Positions 19,312-28,801 of a stretch of 64,000 nucleotides of DNA are shown here, in pieces. Source of the DNA: Mycobacterium sp. GA-2829 (GTDB taxonomy: Bacteria; Actinomycetota; Actinomycetes; Mycobacteriales; Mycobacteriaceae); the NCBI RefSeq assembly GCF_001499965.1, contig NZ_LQIT01000067.1, positions 1 to 64,000 on the forward strand, in the 5' to 3' direction. The position numbers and the translations under genes were made by a program. Numbering within the stretch: position 1 is the stretch's first letter; each line of letters begins with the position of its first letter. The notes under the pieces are model-generated. The model was given only the letters and a program-made list of their open reading frames with translations. It had not been told where the DNA came from and ran no database searches.

Positions 19312-20303
19312 AGACGTTCGACTACCACCTCGCCGAGAGCCCGGCCGACGCCGTCGCCACCCTGACCGCCCACCCCGACGCCGCGTACCTCGCCGGCGGC
19401 ACCAACCTCGTCGACCACATGAAGCTCGGGGTCGCCGCTCCCGACCTGCTCGTCGATGTCAGCCGGTTGCCGCTCGACGAGGTCACCACGACCGCCGACG
19501 GCGGTGTGCGCGTCGGCGCCACCGTCCGCAACAGCGACCTCGCCGCGCACCCGCTGATCCGTGCGCACTACCCCGTGCTGTCCCGGGCGCTGCTCTCGGC
19601 GGCGTCGGGTCAGCTGCGCAACGCGGCCACCACCGCGGGAAACCTGTTGCAGCGCACACGATGTGTGTACTTCCAGGACGTGACCACCCCGTGCAACAAA
19701 CGCACCCCGGGCAGCGGCTGCTCGGCGATCGGCGGCTATGTGCGCTACCACGCGATCCTGGGCGCGTCACCGCACTGCATCGCCGTGCACCCGTCGGACA
19801 TGGCGGTGGCGATGAGCGCGCTGGACGGCGTGGTGGTCGCTGAGGGCGCCGACGGGGAACGACGGATCCCGATCGACGAGTTCTACCGACTGCCGGGCGA
19901 CGAACCGCACCGCGACACGGTGCTGAACCACGGTGAACTGATCACCGCGGTCGAGCTACCCTCCCCGCGCCCGGATGCCGTGTCGGACTACCGCAAGGTC
20001 CGCGACCGGGCGTCGTTCGCGTTCGCGCTGGTGTCGGTCGCCGCGGAGATCAGTGTGGACGAAAGCGGCCAGATCGGCTCGGCGCGAATCGCTTTGGGCG
20101 GTGTGGCGCACAAACCGTGGCGGGCTCGGCGCGCCGAGGAGGTGCTCACCGGCGCTCCGGCCACTGAGGAGACGTTCGCCGCGGCCGCCGATGCCGAGCT
20201 ATCGGCCGCCGACCCGCAGCCGGGTAACGAGTTCAAGGTCGCGTTGGCCCGCCGCACGCTCATCGCCGAACTCCGCACGCTGACCGAACGGGGACGCCGA
20301 TGA
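19308..20303 (+). CDS. Aldehyde oxidoreductase FAD subunit, PaoB-like (left copy)
   Basis: Mirror of 32894-33889. A 331-residue FAD-binding medium subunit starting at the GTG inside the GTGA overlap. AGGTNLVDHMK is the FAD-binding loop. A cysteine insertion (QRTRCVYFQD, PCNKRTPGSGC, SPHCIAVHPSD) is typical of PaoB proteins that carry an extra [4Fe-4S] cluster. Confidence 0.9.
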   Translation: MKTFDYHLAESPADAVATLTAHPDAAYLAGGTNLVDHMKLGVAAPDLLVDVSRLPLDEVTTTADGGVRVGATVRNSDLAAHPLIRAHYPVLSRALLSAASGQLRNAATTAGNLLQRTRCVYFQDVTTPCNKRTPGSGCSAIGGYVRYHAILGASPHCIAVHPSDMAVAMSALDGVVVAEGADGERRIPIDEFYRLPGDEPHRDTVLNHGELITAVELPSPRPDAVSDYRKVRDRASFAFALVSVAAEISVDESGQIGSARIALGGVAHKPWRARRAEEVLTGAPATEETFAAAADAELSAADPQPGNEFKVALARRTLIAELRTLTERGRR

Positions 20304-22390
20304 CCCTCCTCGAACCGCAGGCGATCGGCGCGCCGCTGGCCCGCCTCGACGGCCGCGCCAAGGTCACCGGGACCGCGCCATACGCCTTCGAGCATCAGGT
20401 GGACAACCCGGCGTACGTGCACGCGATCCAATCCATCGTCGCGCGTGGGCAGGTCGCGGCCATGGACGTCGCCGCGGCCCGCGAGGTCGAGGGCGTGCTC
20501 GACGTGCTGACCGTCTTCGACGCGCCCACACTCGCCGACACCTCCGACGGCGAGCTGGCGATTCTGCAGGACGACAGGGTGCACTTCCGCGGGCAGATCA
20601 TCGGCGGTGTCGTCGCCGAGACCGCCGAGATCGCCCGTCACGCAGCCGCTTTGGTGCAGGTGATGTACACCGAAGAGCCACACGACGTGGAGTTGCGGGC
20701 CGACCATCCGGACCTGTACACACCCGAGTCCGTCAACCCGTCGTATCCTCCCGACACCGACGAGGGCGACGTGGACGCCGCGCTGGCCGTGGCGGAGGTG
20801 ACCGTCGACCAGACCTATACGACGCCCATCGAGCACAACAACCCGATGGAACCGCATGCCGCGATCGCGACGTGGACGCCCGATGGTGTCACCATGTACG
20901 ACTCGACGCAGGGCGTGCACGCGGTGCGCAAGGCGTTGGCACCGATTCTCGGGCTCGAGGTCGACCAACTGCGGGTCATCGCACCGCATGTCGGCGGCGG
21001 GTTCGGGTCCAAGGGCGCGCCGCACGCCCACGACGTGCTGGTGCTGCTGGCGGCCAAGCGCAGCGGCGGCCGTCCGGTGAAACTGGCGCTGACCCGCCAG
21101 CAGATGTTCTCGCTGGTGGGCTACCGCACGCCGACCATTCAGCGCATCCGGCTCGGCGCGTCCCGCGACGGCATCCTGACCGCCCTGTCGCATGAAGTGG
21201 TCGAACAGACCTCGACCGCCAAGGAATTCGCCGAGCAGACCGCGGTGACGTCGCGCAAGATGTACGCCGCGCCGAACCGGCGCACCGCACACAGACTCGC
21301 CGCCCTCGATGTGCCGGTGCCGTTCTGGTTCCGCGCGCCGGGTGAGTGCCCCGGCACCTACGCCGCCGAGGTCGCGATGGACGAGTTGGCGGAGGCGTGC
21401 GGCATCGATCCGATCGAGTTGCGCGTCCGCAACGACCCCGAGGTCGACCCGGAGACCGGTAACCCGTGGTCGGGTCGGCACCTCGTGGAGTGTCTACGGC
21501 TGGGGGCCGAGAGGTTCGGTTGGTCGGAGCGTAATCCTGTTTCGGCGCAGCGGGTGTCGGGTGACTGGTACGTCGGGCTCGGGGTGGCGTCGGCGACCTA
21601 TCCGGCGATGCAGATGCCGGGGAACACGGCGCGGATCACCTATGTCGCCGAGGGACGGTATCTCGTGCAGATCGGTGCCGCCGACATCGGCACCGGGACG
21701 TGGACGACGTTGACGCAGATCGCCGCGGACGCGTTGGGCTGTGACGTCGCGGCGGTCGAGTTGCAGATCGGGGACAGTTCGCTACCGGATGCGTCGGTGG
21801 CGGGCGGATCATCGGGCATCAACTCGTGGGGGCGGGCAATCGTGGCGGCGGCGCGGCAATTCCGGCAGGACCATGGCGATCCGCCTGCGGTGGGTGCGAC
21901 GACGGTGGCCGAGGCGCCGGAGAATCCGGAGTCGGAGACGATCACGATGCAGTCGTTCGGCGCGCATTTCGTGGAGGCGCGGGTCAACCGCGACACCGGT
22001 GAGATCCGGGTGCCGCGGATGCTCGGGGTGTTCTCGATCGGCCGAGCGATCAATGCGCGGACGCTGCGCTCGCAGTTGATCGGCGGGATGACCATGGGCC
22101 TGTCGATGGCGCTGCACGAGGAGAGCGTGCGGGATCCGCGGTTCGGGCACGTCGTGACGCAGAACCTGGCCGAGTATCACATCAGCGCGCACGCCGACGT
22201 GGCCGACATCGATGCGATCTGGCTGGACGAGGCCGATGAGCACGCGAATCCGATGGGATCGCGCGGCGCCGGGGAGATCGGGATCGTGGGGTCGGCGGCG
22301 GCGGTGGTCAACGCGGTCTACAACGCGACGGGTGTGCGGGTGCGGGATCTGCCGGTGACGTTGGACAAGGTGTTGCCGGGGCTGCCGTGA
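20300..22390 (+). CDS. Aldehyde oxidoreductase molybdenum subunit, PaoC-like (left copy)
   Basis: Mirror of 30807-32897. A 696-residue molybdopterin-binding large subunit. It has the cofactor segment VGGGFGSKG, a substrate/cofactor loop (FRAPGECPGTYAAE) and the catalytic-glutamate motif GAGEIG near the C terminus. It overlaps the FAD subunit by 4 bases (ATGA) and converges on rmlA with a 4-base gap. Confidence 0.92.
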   Translation: MTLLEPQAIGAPLARLDGRAKVTGTAPYAFEHQVDNPAYVHAIQSIVARGQVAAMDVAAAREVEGVLDVLTVFDAPTLADTSDGELAILQDDRVHFRGQIIGGVVAETAEIARHAAALVQVMYTEEPHDVELRADHPDLYTPESVNPSYPPDTDEGDVDAALAVAEVTVDQTYTTPIEHNNPMEPHAAIATWTPDGVTMYDSTQGVHAVRKALAPILGLEVDQLRVIAPHVGGGFGSKGAPHAHDVLVLLAAKRSGGRPVKLALTRQQMFSLVGYRTPTIQRIRLGASRDGILTALSHEVVEQTSTAKEFAEQTAVTSRKMYAAPNRRTAHRLAALDVPVPFWFRAPGECPGTYAAEVAMDELAEACGIDPIELRVRNDPEVDPETGNPWSGRHLVECLRLGAERFGWSERNPVSAQRVSGDWYVGLGVASATYPAMQMPGNTARITYVAEGRYLVQIGAADIGTGTWTTLTQIAADALGCDVAAVELQIGDSSLPDASVAGGSSGINSWGRAIVAAARQFRQDHGDPPAVGATTVAEAPENPESETITMQSFGAHFVEARVNRDTGEIRVPRMLGVFSIGRAINARTLRSQLIGGMTMGLSMALHEESVRDPRFGHVVTQNLAEYHISAHADVADIDAIWLDEADEHANPMGSRGAGEIGIVGSAAAVVNAVYNATGVRVRDLPVTLDKVLPGLP

Positions 22391-22394
22391 CCCC

Positions 22395-23258
22395 TCAGCG
22401 CTGCAACAACTCCAGAAGGTAAGCGCCATAACCGGATTTGAGCAGCTGCTGTCCCCGCGCGGCCAACTGATCGTCGTCGATGAACCCCACGCGCCACGCC
22501 ACCTCCTCCGGCACCGAGATCTTCAACCCCTGCCTGCGTTCGATCGTGCGCACGAAATCGCTTGCGTCCAACAGTGAATCGAACGTCCCGGTATCGAGCC
22601 ACGCGGTTCCCCGTGCGAGCACCTCGACGCTGAGCCGGCCCTGCTCCAGGTAGCGCTGGTTGATCTCGGTGATCTCGTACTCCCCGCGCGCCGACTTCCG
22701 CAGCGACCGCGCGATCTCGATGACGTCGTTGTCGTAGAAGTACAGCCCCGGCACCGCGTAGTGCGACTTCGGCGTCGCCGGCTTCTCCTCCAGCGACAGT
22801 GCGGTCCCGTCGTCGCCGAACTCGACCACCCCGTACGCCGACGGATTGGCCACCCAGTACGCGAAGATCGCACCCCCGGACACGTCGTGGAAGCGCCGCA
22901 ACCCGGTCCCGAGTCCCGGCCCGTAGAAGATGTTGTCCCCCAACACGAGTGCCACCGAATCGGTGCCGATGTGATCCGCCCCGATCACGAACGCCTGCGC
23001 GAGCCCGTCCGGTTCGTCCTGCACCGCGTAGGTGATGTTCACGCCGAAAGCCGTTCCGTCACCGAGCAATCGGTGGAACGCCGGCGCGTCCTCGGCGGTG
23101 GTGATCACCTGGATGTCCTGGATACCCGCCATGATCAACGTGGACAGCGGGTAGTAGATCAGCGGTTTGTCGTACACCGGCAGCAGCTGTTTACTCGCCC
23201 CGAGCGTGATCGGGTACAGGCGGGTGCCCGACCCGCCCGCCAGGATGATCCCGCGCAT
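22395..23258 (-). CDS. rmlA: RmlA, glucose-1-phosphate thymidylyltransferase (left copy)
   Basis: Mirror of 29939-30802. A 287-residue nucleotidyltransferase making dTDP-glucose for dTDP-rhamnose, the sugar linking mycobacterial arabinogalactan to peptidoglycan. The N-terminal motif is [31 protein letters not shown] and LGDNIFYG follow. The ATG overlaps the SnoaL gene stop (TGATG). The copies are identical. Confidence 0.95.
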   Translation of the reverse strand: MRGIILAGGSGTRLYPITLGASKQLLPVYDKPLIYYPLSTLIMAGIQDIQVITTAEDAPAFHRLLGDGTAFGVNITYAVQDEPDGLAQAFVIGADHIGTDSVALVLGDNIFYGPGLGTGLRRFHDVSGGAIFAYWVANPSAYGVVEFGDDGTALSLEEKPATPKSHYAVPGLYFYDNDVIEIARSLRKSARGEYEITEINQRYLEQGRLSVEVLARGTAWLDTGTFDSLLDASDFVRTIERRQGLKISVPEEVAWRVGFIDDDQLAARGQQLLKSGYGAYLLELLQR

Positions 23259-23626
23259 CAGCCGGCCAGATCCTGTTCGCCGAGTTCGGTGGCGGCCAGC
23301 GCGGACGCCAGATCGGGATGCCGGAACACCGCCGTCACCTTGTCGTGGACGACGCGGAACGCCGACGCCCCCGCACCGGTCTCCCCCGTCACCGTCACGA
23401 TCTGCTGTTCGGCGACCACCACCCCGTCCCGGATGTACAGCCTGCCCGGTTCGGCGTTGACGTCGAGGGCGTGCACCCAATCCCGCAGCGCCGCATGCCC
23501 TTGCACCGCGCCGTGCGCGTCGCCGATCTCGATGTCATCGCTGGACAACTCGAGCAGCGTGTCGAGGTCGCGGGCGTTGAGTGCGTCGTGCCAGGCGAGC
23601 ACCGTCGCCTTCTCCGATGTGGTCAT
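23258..23626 (-). CDS. SnoaL-like protein (left copy)
   Basis: Mirror of 29571-29939. A 122-residue protein with the SnoaL/NTF2-like pattern ([25 protein letters not shown]). The ATG at 23626 is preferred over longer upstream frames because it fits the domain start. It is translationally coupled to rmlA. Ligand or substrate unknown. Confidence 0.78.
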   Translation of the reverse strand: MTTSEKATVLAWHDALNARDLDTLLELSSDDIEIGDAHGAVQGHAALRDWVHALDVNAEPGRLYIRDGVVVAEQQIVTVTGETGAGASAFRVVHDKVTAVFRHPDLASALAATELGEQDLAG

Positions 23627-23645
23627 GATCGTGAAGGTACGCCAC

Positions 23646-24395
23646 TCAGAACGGCGTCTGCTCCAGCCACCGATCCCAGATCGCCGTCTTGCCGAACGCC
23701 TCGAGCCCACTGTCGGCCAGCGTGCGGCGCCGCGCCACCGCCAGCAACAGGTCGGTGACCGGTCCCCGGACCGCGACGTCACCCTTACCGTGTTCGTGCG
23801 TCCAGTCGATGCCCTCTTCGGTACTGGTGATCATCCACTCCCCCACGCCGCCGAGACTCTCATCGGTGGCGTGCAGGTGCAGCGTCTGACCCCGCTCGAG
23901 CGGCGTGCCGTGCCTGCCCGCCTTCACCGCCGCCAGCTCGATCCACTCGCTGAGCGCATCGGCGGCGAGGTCGGGCGGCAGCTCATACGGCTTGCCGAGC
24001 GCGAGCGCCGCATCGGCCCGGTGCACGGCGACCTCATGCACACGCCGCCGGATCCACCACCCCGCCGGGCGCGGTCCCAGGAACGTCCACACCTTCGTCG
24101 ACGATCCGACATTGTCGACCGCGCCGACGAGCAGCTCAACCCCGTCGCGCAGCCACTGGATCGCGGCGGCCGGGTCGTCGGGGGGTCTGCCGTCGCGCAC
24201 CTCGCGCGGATCGAGCGGTTCGTTGCGCCGCTCCGCGACGATCTGTGCGGCCCAGCGGTTTCCGCGGCCGACGTGGCGGAACAGCTGTTTGAGCGTCCAG
24301 TCGCCGCAGGTGGCCACGGGTGTGTCCGGGTCACCCGCCGCGATCAGGTCACCGAAGTCGTTGGTCTGCTCGAGCAGAGCCGCTCGGAAGTCCAC
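23646..24395 (-). CDS. Maleylpyruvate isomerase-like (DinB-fold) protein (left copy)
   Basis: Mirror of 28802-29551. A 249-residue protein of the mycothiol-dependent maleylpyruvate isomerase/DinB-like superfamily, with conserved GDWTLKQLFRHVGRGNRW and VHEVAVHRADA, which would supply histidine metal ligands. The GTG start is one base after the P450 stop. Reaction unknown. Confidence 0.78.
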   Translation of the reverse strand: MDFRAALLEQTNDFGDLIAAGDPDTPVATCGDWTLKQLFRHVGRGNRWAAQIVAERRNEPLDPREVRDGRPPDDPAAAIQWLRDGVELLVGAVDNVGSSTKVWTFLGPRPAGWWIRRRVHEVAVHRADAALALGKPYELPPDLAADALSEWIELAAVKAGRHGTPLERGQTLHLHATDESLGGVGEWMITSTEEGIDWTHEHGKGDVAVRGPVTDLLLAVARRRTLADSGLEAFGKTAIWDRWLEQTPF

Positions 24396-24396
24396 G

Positions 24397-25740
24397 TCAC
24401 GAACCTAGCGCGGCGCGCGCGGTTCCGAGTGCGATCGGCAGAGTCGACCACCCGCGCAGCACGCGGGTGTCGCGGCGGCTGCCCGAGCCGGCGAGCTGGG
24501 CGTCCGGGAACCGGTCGAAGAACGTCCGCAACCCCACTTCGCCCTCGGCCCGCGCCAGCGCGGCGCCCAGGCAGAAGTGCCTGCCGCCGGAGAACGACAG
24601 ATGCTTGCCGGCGTTGTCCCGCTCCACGTCGAAGCGGTGCGGATCGTCGAACACCTTGGGGTCGCGGTTGGCGCCGGCGAGGTGGATGATGGTCAGCTCG
24701 CCGCGCCGGACGGGCACCCCGGCCACCTCGATGTCGCGGCGCGCGATGCGGGCGCTCATCTGCACCGGCGAGTCCAGCCGCAGGATCTCCTCGACCGCCA
24801 TGGGCCACAACTCCGGGCGCTCACGCAGCTTCGCCAGCTGATCGGGGTGGTCGAGCAGCATCTTGATGCCGTTGCCGAGCAGGTTGACCGTGGTCTCGAA
24901 CCCGGCTGCCAGCACCAACCCGGCCGTCGCCTGCAGCTCCCGTTCGCTCAACCCGGCGCCGTCCTCGGTGGCCGAGATCAGCTGGCTGAGCAGATCGTCG
25001 CCGGGCTGGCGGCGCAGATCGGCGAGGTGGCGCTTCAGCCACGCGTTGAACCCGACGATGCCGCTGTGCACCCGCAGGTACTGCTGCCAGCTCAGCCCGA
25101 TGTCCAGGCTCGGCGCGCCCAGCTCGCCATACCGCAGGATCTGGGCGCGGTCGGCGTCGGGGACACCGAGGACGTCGCTGATCACCGAAACCGGCAGCAG
25201 CGAGCAGTACCGCGCGACGATGTCGACGGGACCTGAACCGGTGGCGTCGCGCTCGAGGTCGTCGAGCAGCCGGTCCGCGGTGGCCTGGACGCCGTCGCGC
25301 AGTTGTGTGACCGCGCGGGTGGTGAACACCGAGGACACCAGCTTGCGGCAGCGGGTGTGGTCGGGCGGTTCGATGGACAGCAGCGACGGCGGTTCGATCG
25401 GATGCAGCAGCCCGGTGTCGGTGCGGTCGACGACCCAGCGCAGCGGTTTGGGCAGTTGACCGCCCAGCGAGGACACCCGGAAGTCGTCGGAGCGCAGCAG
25501 TTCGTTGGCGACGGCGTGGTCGAAGGTCATCAGGCCGGCCGCCCCGCGGATGATCGGCCCCTTCACCCGCTGCTCGTCGGCGAACGCGGCCGGCTCTCGC
25601 CGGACCGCCGGGTCGGCGATGAGACGCGCCTGTGGATCGCCGCGGCGCATCCCGAGCCGGGTCATCGTCCGCACGAAGCCGTGCAGCGCAACCCATCGGA
25701 CCCGGTGCCGCAGCGTCGGTCTGGAGTCGTCCGCCATCAC
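24397..25740 (-). CDS. Cytochrome P450 (left copy)
   Basis: Mirror of 27457-28800. A 447-residue P450 with I-helix LAAGFETTVN, K-helix EILR and heme-ligand motif FSGGRHFCLGAALA. The start is GTG (or ATG three bases on), overlapping the DUF1330-like gene stop. Substrate unknown. Confidence 0.92.
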   Translation of the reverse strand: MMADDSRPTLRHRVRWVALHGFVRTMTRLGMRRGDPQARLIADPAVRREPAAFADEQRVKGPIIRGAAGLMTFDHAVANELLRSDDFRVSSLGGQLPKPLRWVVDRTDTGLLHPIEPPSLLSIEPPDHTRCRKLVSSVFTTRAVTQLRDGVQATADRLLDDLERDATGSGPVDIVARYCSLLPVSVISDVLGVPDADRAQILRYGELGAPSLDIGLSWQQYLRVHSGIVGFNAWLKRHLADLRRQPGDDLLSQLISATEDGAGLSERELQATAGLVLAAGFETTVNLLGNGIKMLLDHPDQLAKLRERPELWPMAVEEILRLDSPVQMSARIARRDIEVAGVPVRRGELTIIHLAGANRDPKVFDDPHRFDVERDNAGKHLSFSGGRHFCLGAALARAEGEVGLRTFFDRFPDAQLAGSGSRRDTRVLRGWSTLPIALGTARAALGS

Positions 25741-26063
25741 TCCACCTTAAGGACGGGTCGCAAGTCGTCCAACCGGTCGAACAGGTGCCAGATGTAGGCC
25801 GACGACCCGTCCTCGCGGTGGGGGTGCAGGTCGGCGAGGTCGGGGTCGTTGCGGTAGCTGTCGAAGGCTTCCTTGGACTCCCACTCCACGAGGATCAGCA
25901 CCCGGCGGGGTTCGATGTCCCCGGTGACCGACTCACGGAACTTGCCGAGTGCCACCACGCGTCCGCCGTGCGCGGCCACCGCGGCCGGGGACCGCTTGGC
26001 GTAGGCGAGGTACTCCTCGCGGTCGGCGACGTCGAACAGGTTGAGCGCATACACCGGAGCCAT
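25737..26063 (-). CDS. DUF1330-like protein (left copy)
   Basis: Mirror of 27134-27460. A 108-residue protein of the DUF1330/dimeric alpha-beta barrel type (YALNLFDVADREEYLAYAKR, ending LKVE). It overlaps the P450 start by 4 bases, so the two are probably translated together. No catalytic role can be assigned. Confidence 0.78.
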   Translation of the reverse strand: MAPVYALNLFDVADREEYLAYAKRSPAAVAAHGGRVVALGKFRESVTGDIEPRRVLILVEWESKEAFDSYRNDPDLADLHPHREDGSSAYIWHLFDRLDDLRPVLKVE

Positions 26064-26087
26064 ATCCGGTGACGCTACCGCCCGACG

Positions 26088-26598
26088 TCAGCGCCCGAAG
26101 GACGGGAACGGCCAGATCGTGTCTCCGCCAGGCGAAGACGATCCGCCGCGGTCGTTCGACCCGCTCGAACCGGAACCCGAACCGGAGCCCGACTGCGATC
26201 CCGAGCCGTAGTCACCGCGACCCGAACTCGAACCCGAACCGCCCGACGGCGGGTAGTACGGATTGGACGGGACCTGCGGCACCGACGGCACCTGGGGCAC
26301 CTGCGGTACGGACGGCACCTGCGGCGCGGGCGCGCGGGTCGGCTGCTGCGGAACGACGGTCCGCGTCGGCTGCTGCGGCCAGTCGTCGTCCTGGGCCGGC
26401 GGCTTCTGCGGGCTGGGCTGCCACGGCGGCTTCCACGGGTTCGGCCACGACGGGCGGTCGGGCTTGTCGTCACCGCGTGACGGCGGCCGGAAGATCGGCG
26501 GCAGCTGTGGACGCGGCAGCTGGATGACCGGCGGCGGCAGCTGGAATACCGGAGCCGGGACGACCACCGGGACCGGTGCGGGCGCGACCGGGGCCGGC
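26088..26598 (-). pseudogene. Pro/Ser/Gly-rich protein truncated at the palindrome axis (left copy)
   Basis: Mirror of 26599-27109. Only the C-terminal 169 codons of a low-complexity protein are present. The reading frame runs straight into the axis at 26598, and upstream sequence is the mirror copy. The GTG at 26621-26619 that seems to start it lies in the opposite arm and is not a native start. The protein has Pro-rich segments (PVFQLPPPVIQLPRPQLPP), QVPSVPQVP repeats and a Ser/Gly-rich tail. Confidence 0.75.
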
Positions 26599-27109
26599 GC
26601 CGGCCCCGGTCGCGCCCGCACCGGTCCCGGTGGTCGTCCCGGCTCCGGTATTCCAGCTGCCGCCGCCGGTCATCCAGCTGCCGCGTCCACAGCTGCCGCC
26701 GATCTTCCGGCCGCCGTCACGCGGTGACGACAAGCCCGACCGCCCGTCGTGGCCGAACCCGTGGAAGCCGCCGTGGCAGCCCAGCCCGCAGAAGCCGCCG
26801 GCCCAGGACGACGACTGGCCGCAGCAGCCGACGCGGACCGTCGTTCCGCAGCAGCCGACCCGCGCGCCCGCGCCGCAGGTGCCGTCCGTACCGCAGGTGC
26901 CCCAGGTGCCGTCGGTGCCGCAGGTCCCGTCCAATCCGTACTACCCGCCGTCGGGCGGTTCGGGTTCGAGTTCGGGTCGCGGTGACTACGGCTCGGGATC
27001 GCAGTCGGGCTCCGGTTCGGGTTCCGGTTCGAGCGGGTCGAACGACCGCGGCGGATCGTCTTCGCCTGGCGGAGACACGATCTGGCCGTTCCCGTCCTTC
27101 GGGCGCTGA
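26599..27109 (+). pseudogene. Pro/Ser/Gly-rich protein truncated at the palindrome axis (right copy)
   Basis: This is the remaining C-terminal part of a proline-rich gene whose 5' portion is replaced by the inverted copy. The visible residues run from an Ala/Pro/Val stretch through PVIQLPRPQLPPIFRPP, a Trp-rich segment (WPNPWKPPWQPSPQKPP), PQQPT and QVPSVPQVP repeats, to a Ser/Gly tail ending TIWPFPSFGR. Such composition suggests an extracytoplasmic or wall-spanning tail, but any signal peptide or membrane helix is lost beyond the axis. The next gene starts 24 bases later in the same direction. The upstream part of the real gene should be found elsewhere if the palindrome is genuine, or directly upstream if it is an artefact. 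Confidence 0.75.
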
Positions 27110-27133
27110 CGTCGGGCGGTAGCGTCACCGGAT

Positions 27134-27460
27134 ATGGCTCCGGTGTATGCGCTCAACCTGTTCGACGTCGCCGACCGCGAGGAGTACCTCGCCTACGCCA
27201 AGCGGTCCCCGGCCGCGGTGGCCGCGCACGGCGGACGCGTGGTGGCACTCGGCAAGTTCCGTGAGTCGGTCACCGGGGACATCGAACCCCGCCGGGTGCT
27301 GATCCTCGTGGAGTGGGAGTCCAAGGAAGCCTTCGACAGCTACCGCAACGACCCCGACCTCGCCGACCTGCACCCCCACCGCGAGGACGGGTCGTCGGCC
27401 TACATCTGGCACCTGTTCGACCGGTTGGACGACTTGCGACCCGTCCTTAAGGTGGAGTGA
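27134..27460 (+). CDS. DUF1330-like protein (right copy)
   Basis: A 108-residue protein resembling the DUF1330 family, small proteins with a dimeric alpha-beta barrel (ferredoxin-like) fold. It begins MAPVYALNLFDVADREEYL and contains ILVEWESKEAFDSYRNDPDL, a typical strand-helix arrangement of these domains. It is the second gene of a dense plus-strand cluster leading to rmlA. Its TGA overlaps the P450 start (GTGATG). No catalytic residues are evident. Small barrel proteins next to oxidases sometimes act as monooxygenases or accessory proteins, but that is inference here. Confidence 0.8.
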   Translation: MAPVYALNLFDVADREEYLAYAKRSPAAVAAHGGRVVALGKFRESVTGDIEPRRVLILVEWESKEAFDSYRNDPDLADLHPHREDGSSAYIWHLFDRLDDLRPVLKVE

Positions 27461-28800
27461 TGGCGGACGACTCCAGACCGACGCTGCGGCACCGGGTCCG
27501 ATGGGTTGCGCTGCACGGCTTCGTGCGGACGATGACCCGGCTCGGGATGCGCCGCGGCGATCCACAGGCGCGTCTCATCGCCGACCCGGCGGTCCGGCGA
27601 GAGCCGGCCGCGTTCGCCGACGAGCAGCGGGTGAAGGGGCCGATCATCCGCGGGGCGGCCGGCCTGATGACCTTCGACCACGCCGTCGCCAACGAACTGC
27701 TGCGCTCCGACGACTTCCGGGTGTCCTCGCTGGGCGGTCAACTGCCCAAACCGCTGCGCTGGGTCGTCGACCGCACCGACACCGGGCTGCTGCATCCGAT
27801 CGAACCGCCGTCGCTGCTGTCCATCGAACCGCCCGACCACACCCGCTGCCGCAAGCTGGTGTCCTCGGTGTTCACCACCCGCGCGGTCACACAACTGCGC
27901 GACGGCGTCCAGGCCACCGCGGACCGGCTGCTCGACGACCTCGAGCGCGACGCCACCGGTTCAGGTCCCGTCGACATCGTCGCGCGGTACTGCTCGCTGC
28001 TGCCGGTTTCGGTGATCAGCGACGTCCTCGGTGTCCCCGACGCCGACCGCGCCCAGATCCTGCGGTATGGCGAGCTGGGCGCGCCGAGCCTGGACATCGG
28101 GCTGAGCTGGCAGCAGTACCTGCGGGTGCACAGCGGCATCGTCGGGTTCAACGCGTGGCTGAAGCGCCACCTCGCCGATCTGCGCCGCCAGCCCGGCGAC
28201 GATCTGCTCAGCCAGCTGATCTCGGCCACCGAGGACGGCGCCGGGTTGAGCGAACGGGAGCTGCAGGCGACGGCCGGGTTGGTGCTGGCAGCCGGGTTCG
28301 AGACCACGGTCAACCTGCTCGGCAACGGCATCAAGATGCTGCTCGACCACCCCGATCAGCTGGCGAAGCTGCGTGAGCGCCCGGAGTTGTGGCCCATGGC
28401 GGTCGAGGAGATCCTGCGGCTGGACTCGCCGGTGCAGATGAGCGCCCGCATCGCGCGCCGCGACATCGAGGTGGCCGGGGTGCCCGTCCGGCGCGGCGAG
28501 CTGACCATCATCCACCTCGCCGGCGCCAACCGCGACCCCAAGGTGTTCGACGATCCGCACCGCTTCGACGTGGAGCGGGACAACGCCGGCAAGCATCTGT
28601 CGTTCTCCGGCGGCAGGCACTTCTGCCTGGGCGCCGCGCTGGCGCGGGCCGAGGGCGAAGTGGGGTTGCGGACGTTCTTCGACCGGTTCCCGGACGCCCA
28701 GCTCGCCGGCTCGGGCAGCCGCCGCGACACCCGCGTGCTGCGCGGGTGGTCGACTCTGCCGATCGCACTCGGAACCGCGCGCGCCGCGCTAGGTTCGTGA
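27457..28800 (+). CDS. Cytochrome P450 (right copy)
   Basis: A heme-thiolate monooxygenase of 447 residues (446 from the adjacent ATG at 27460). The I-helix oxygen-binding motif AGFETT lies near residue 265, the K-helix ExxR is EILR in the segment AVEEILRLDSPVQ, and the cysteine ligand is in FSGGRHFCLGAALA near residue 388. The length is normal for a soluble bacterial P450, and electrons would come from separate ferredoxin and reductase partners, which are not in the window. It is coupled to the DUF1330-like gene upstream and the maleylpyruvate-isomerase-like gene one base downstream. The CYP family cannot be named from sequence inspection. Confidence 0.93.
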   Translation: MMADDSRPTLRHRVRWVALHGFVRTMTRLGMRRGDPQARLIADPAVRREPAAFADEQRVKGPIIRGAAGLMTFDHAVANELLRSDDFRVSSLGGQLPKPLRWVVDRTDTGLLHPIEPPSLLSIEPPDHTRCRKLVSSVFTTRAVTQLRDGVQATADRLLDDLERDATGSGPVDIVARYCSLLPVSVISDVLGVPDADRAQILRYGELGAPSLDIGLSWQQYLRVHSGIVGFNAWLKRHLADLRRQPGDDLLSQLISATEDGAGLSERELQATAGLVLAAGFETTVNLLGNGIKMLLDHPDQLAKLRERPELWPMAVEEILRLDSPVQMSARIARRDIEVAGVPVRRGELTIIHLAGANRDPKVFDDPHRFDVERDNAGKHLSFSGGRHFCLGAALARAEGEVGLRTFFDRFPDAQLAGSGSRRDTRVLRGWSTLPIALGTARAALGS

Positions 28801-28801
28801 C

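Larger units (their letters stand above)
83..26598. repeat. Left arm of a 26.5-kb giant inverted repeat
   Basis: Every gene and intergenic signal in this arm recurs as its exact reverse complement at 53197 minus its coordinate. Example pairs are 7451-9265 with 43932-45746, 11928-15116 with 38081-41269, and 178-1956 with 51241-53019. Only two mismatches were found: 172/53025 and 9237/43960. The axis lies between 26598 and 26599 with no spacer. This arm has the inverted orientation relative to the usual mycobacterial rmlA-iniBAC-dnaK order, so it is the likely extra copy. It may be a recent duplication or an assembly artefact; the sequence alone cannot decide. Confidence 0.97.

Noticed and set aside
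22761-24689. A 642-codon frame spanning the rmlA-SnoaL-isomerase region on the opposite strand
   Set aside because: It covers several real genes with clear motifs on the other strand and has no recognisable domains.
26576-26598. N terminus MRARPGPA of the Pro-rich protein
   Set aside because: These codons come from the opposite arm of the palindrome, so they are not evidence of the native start.
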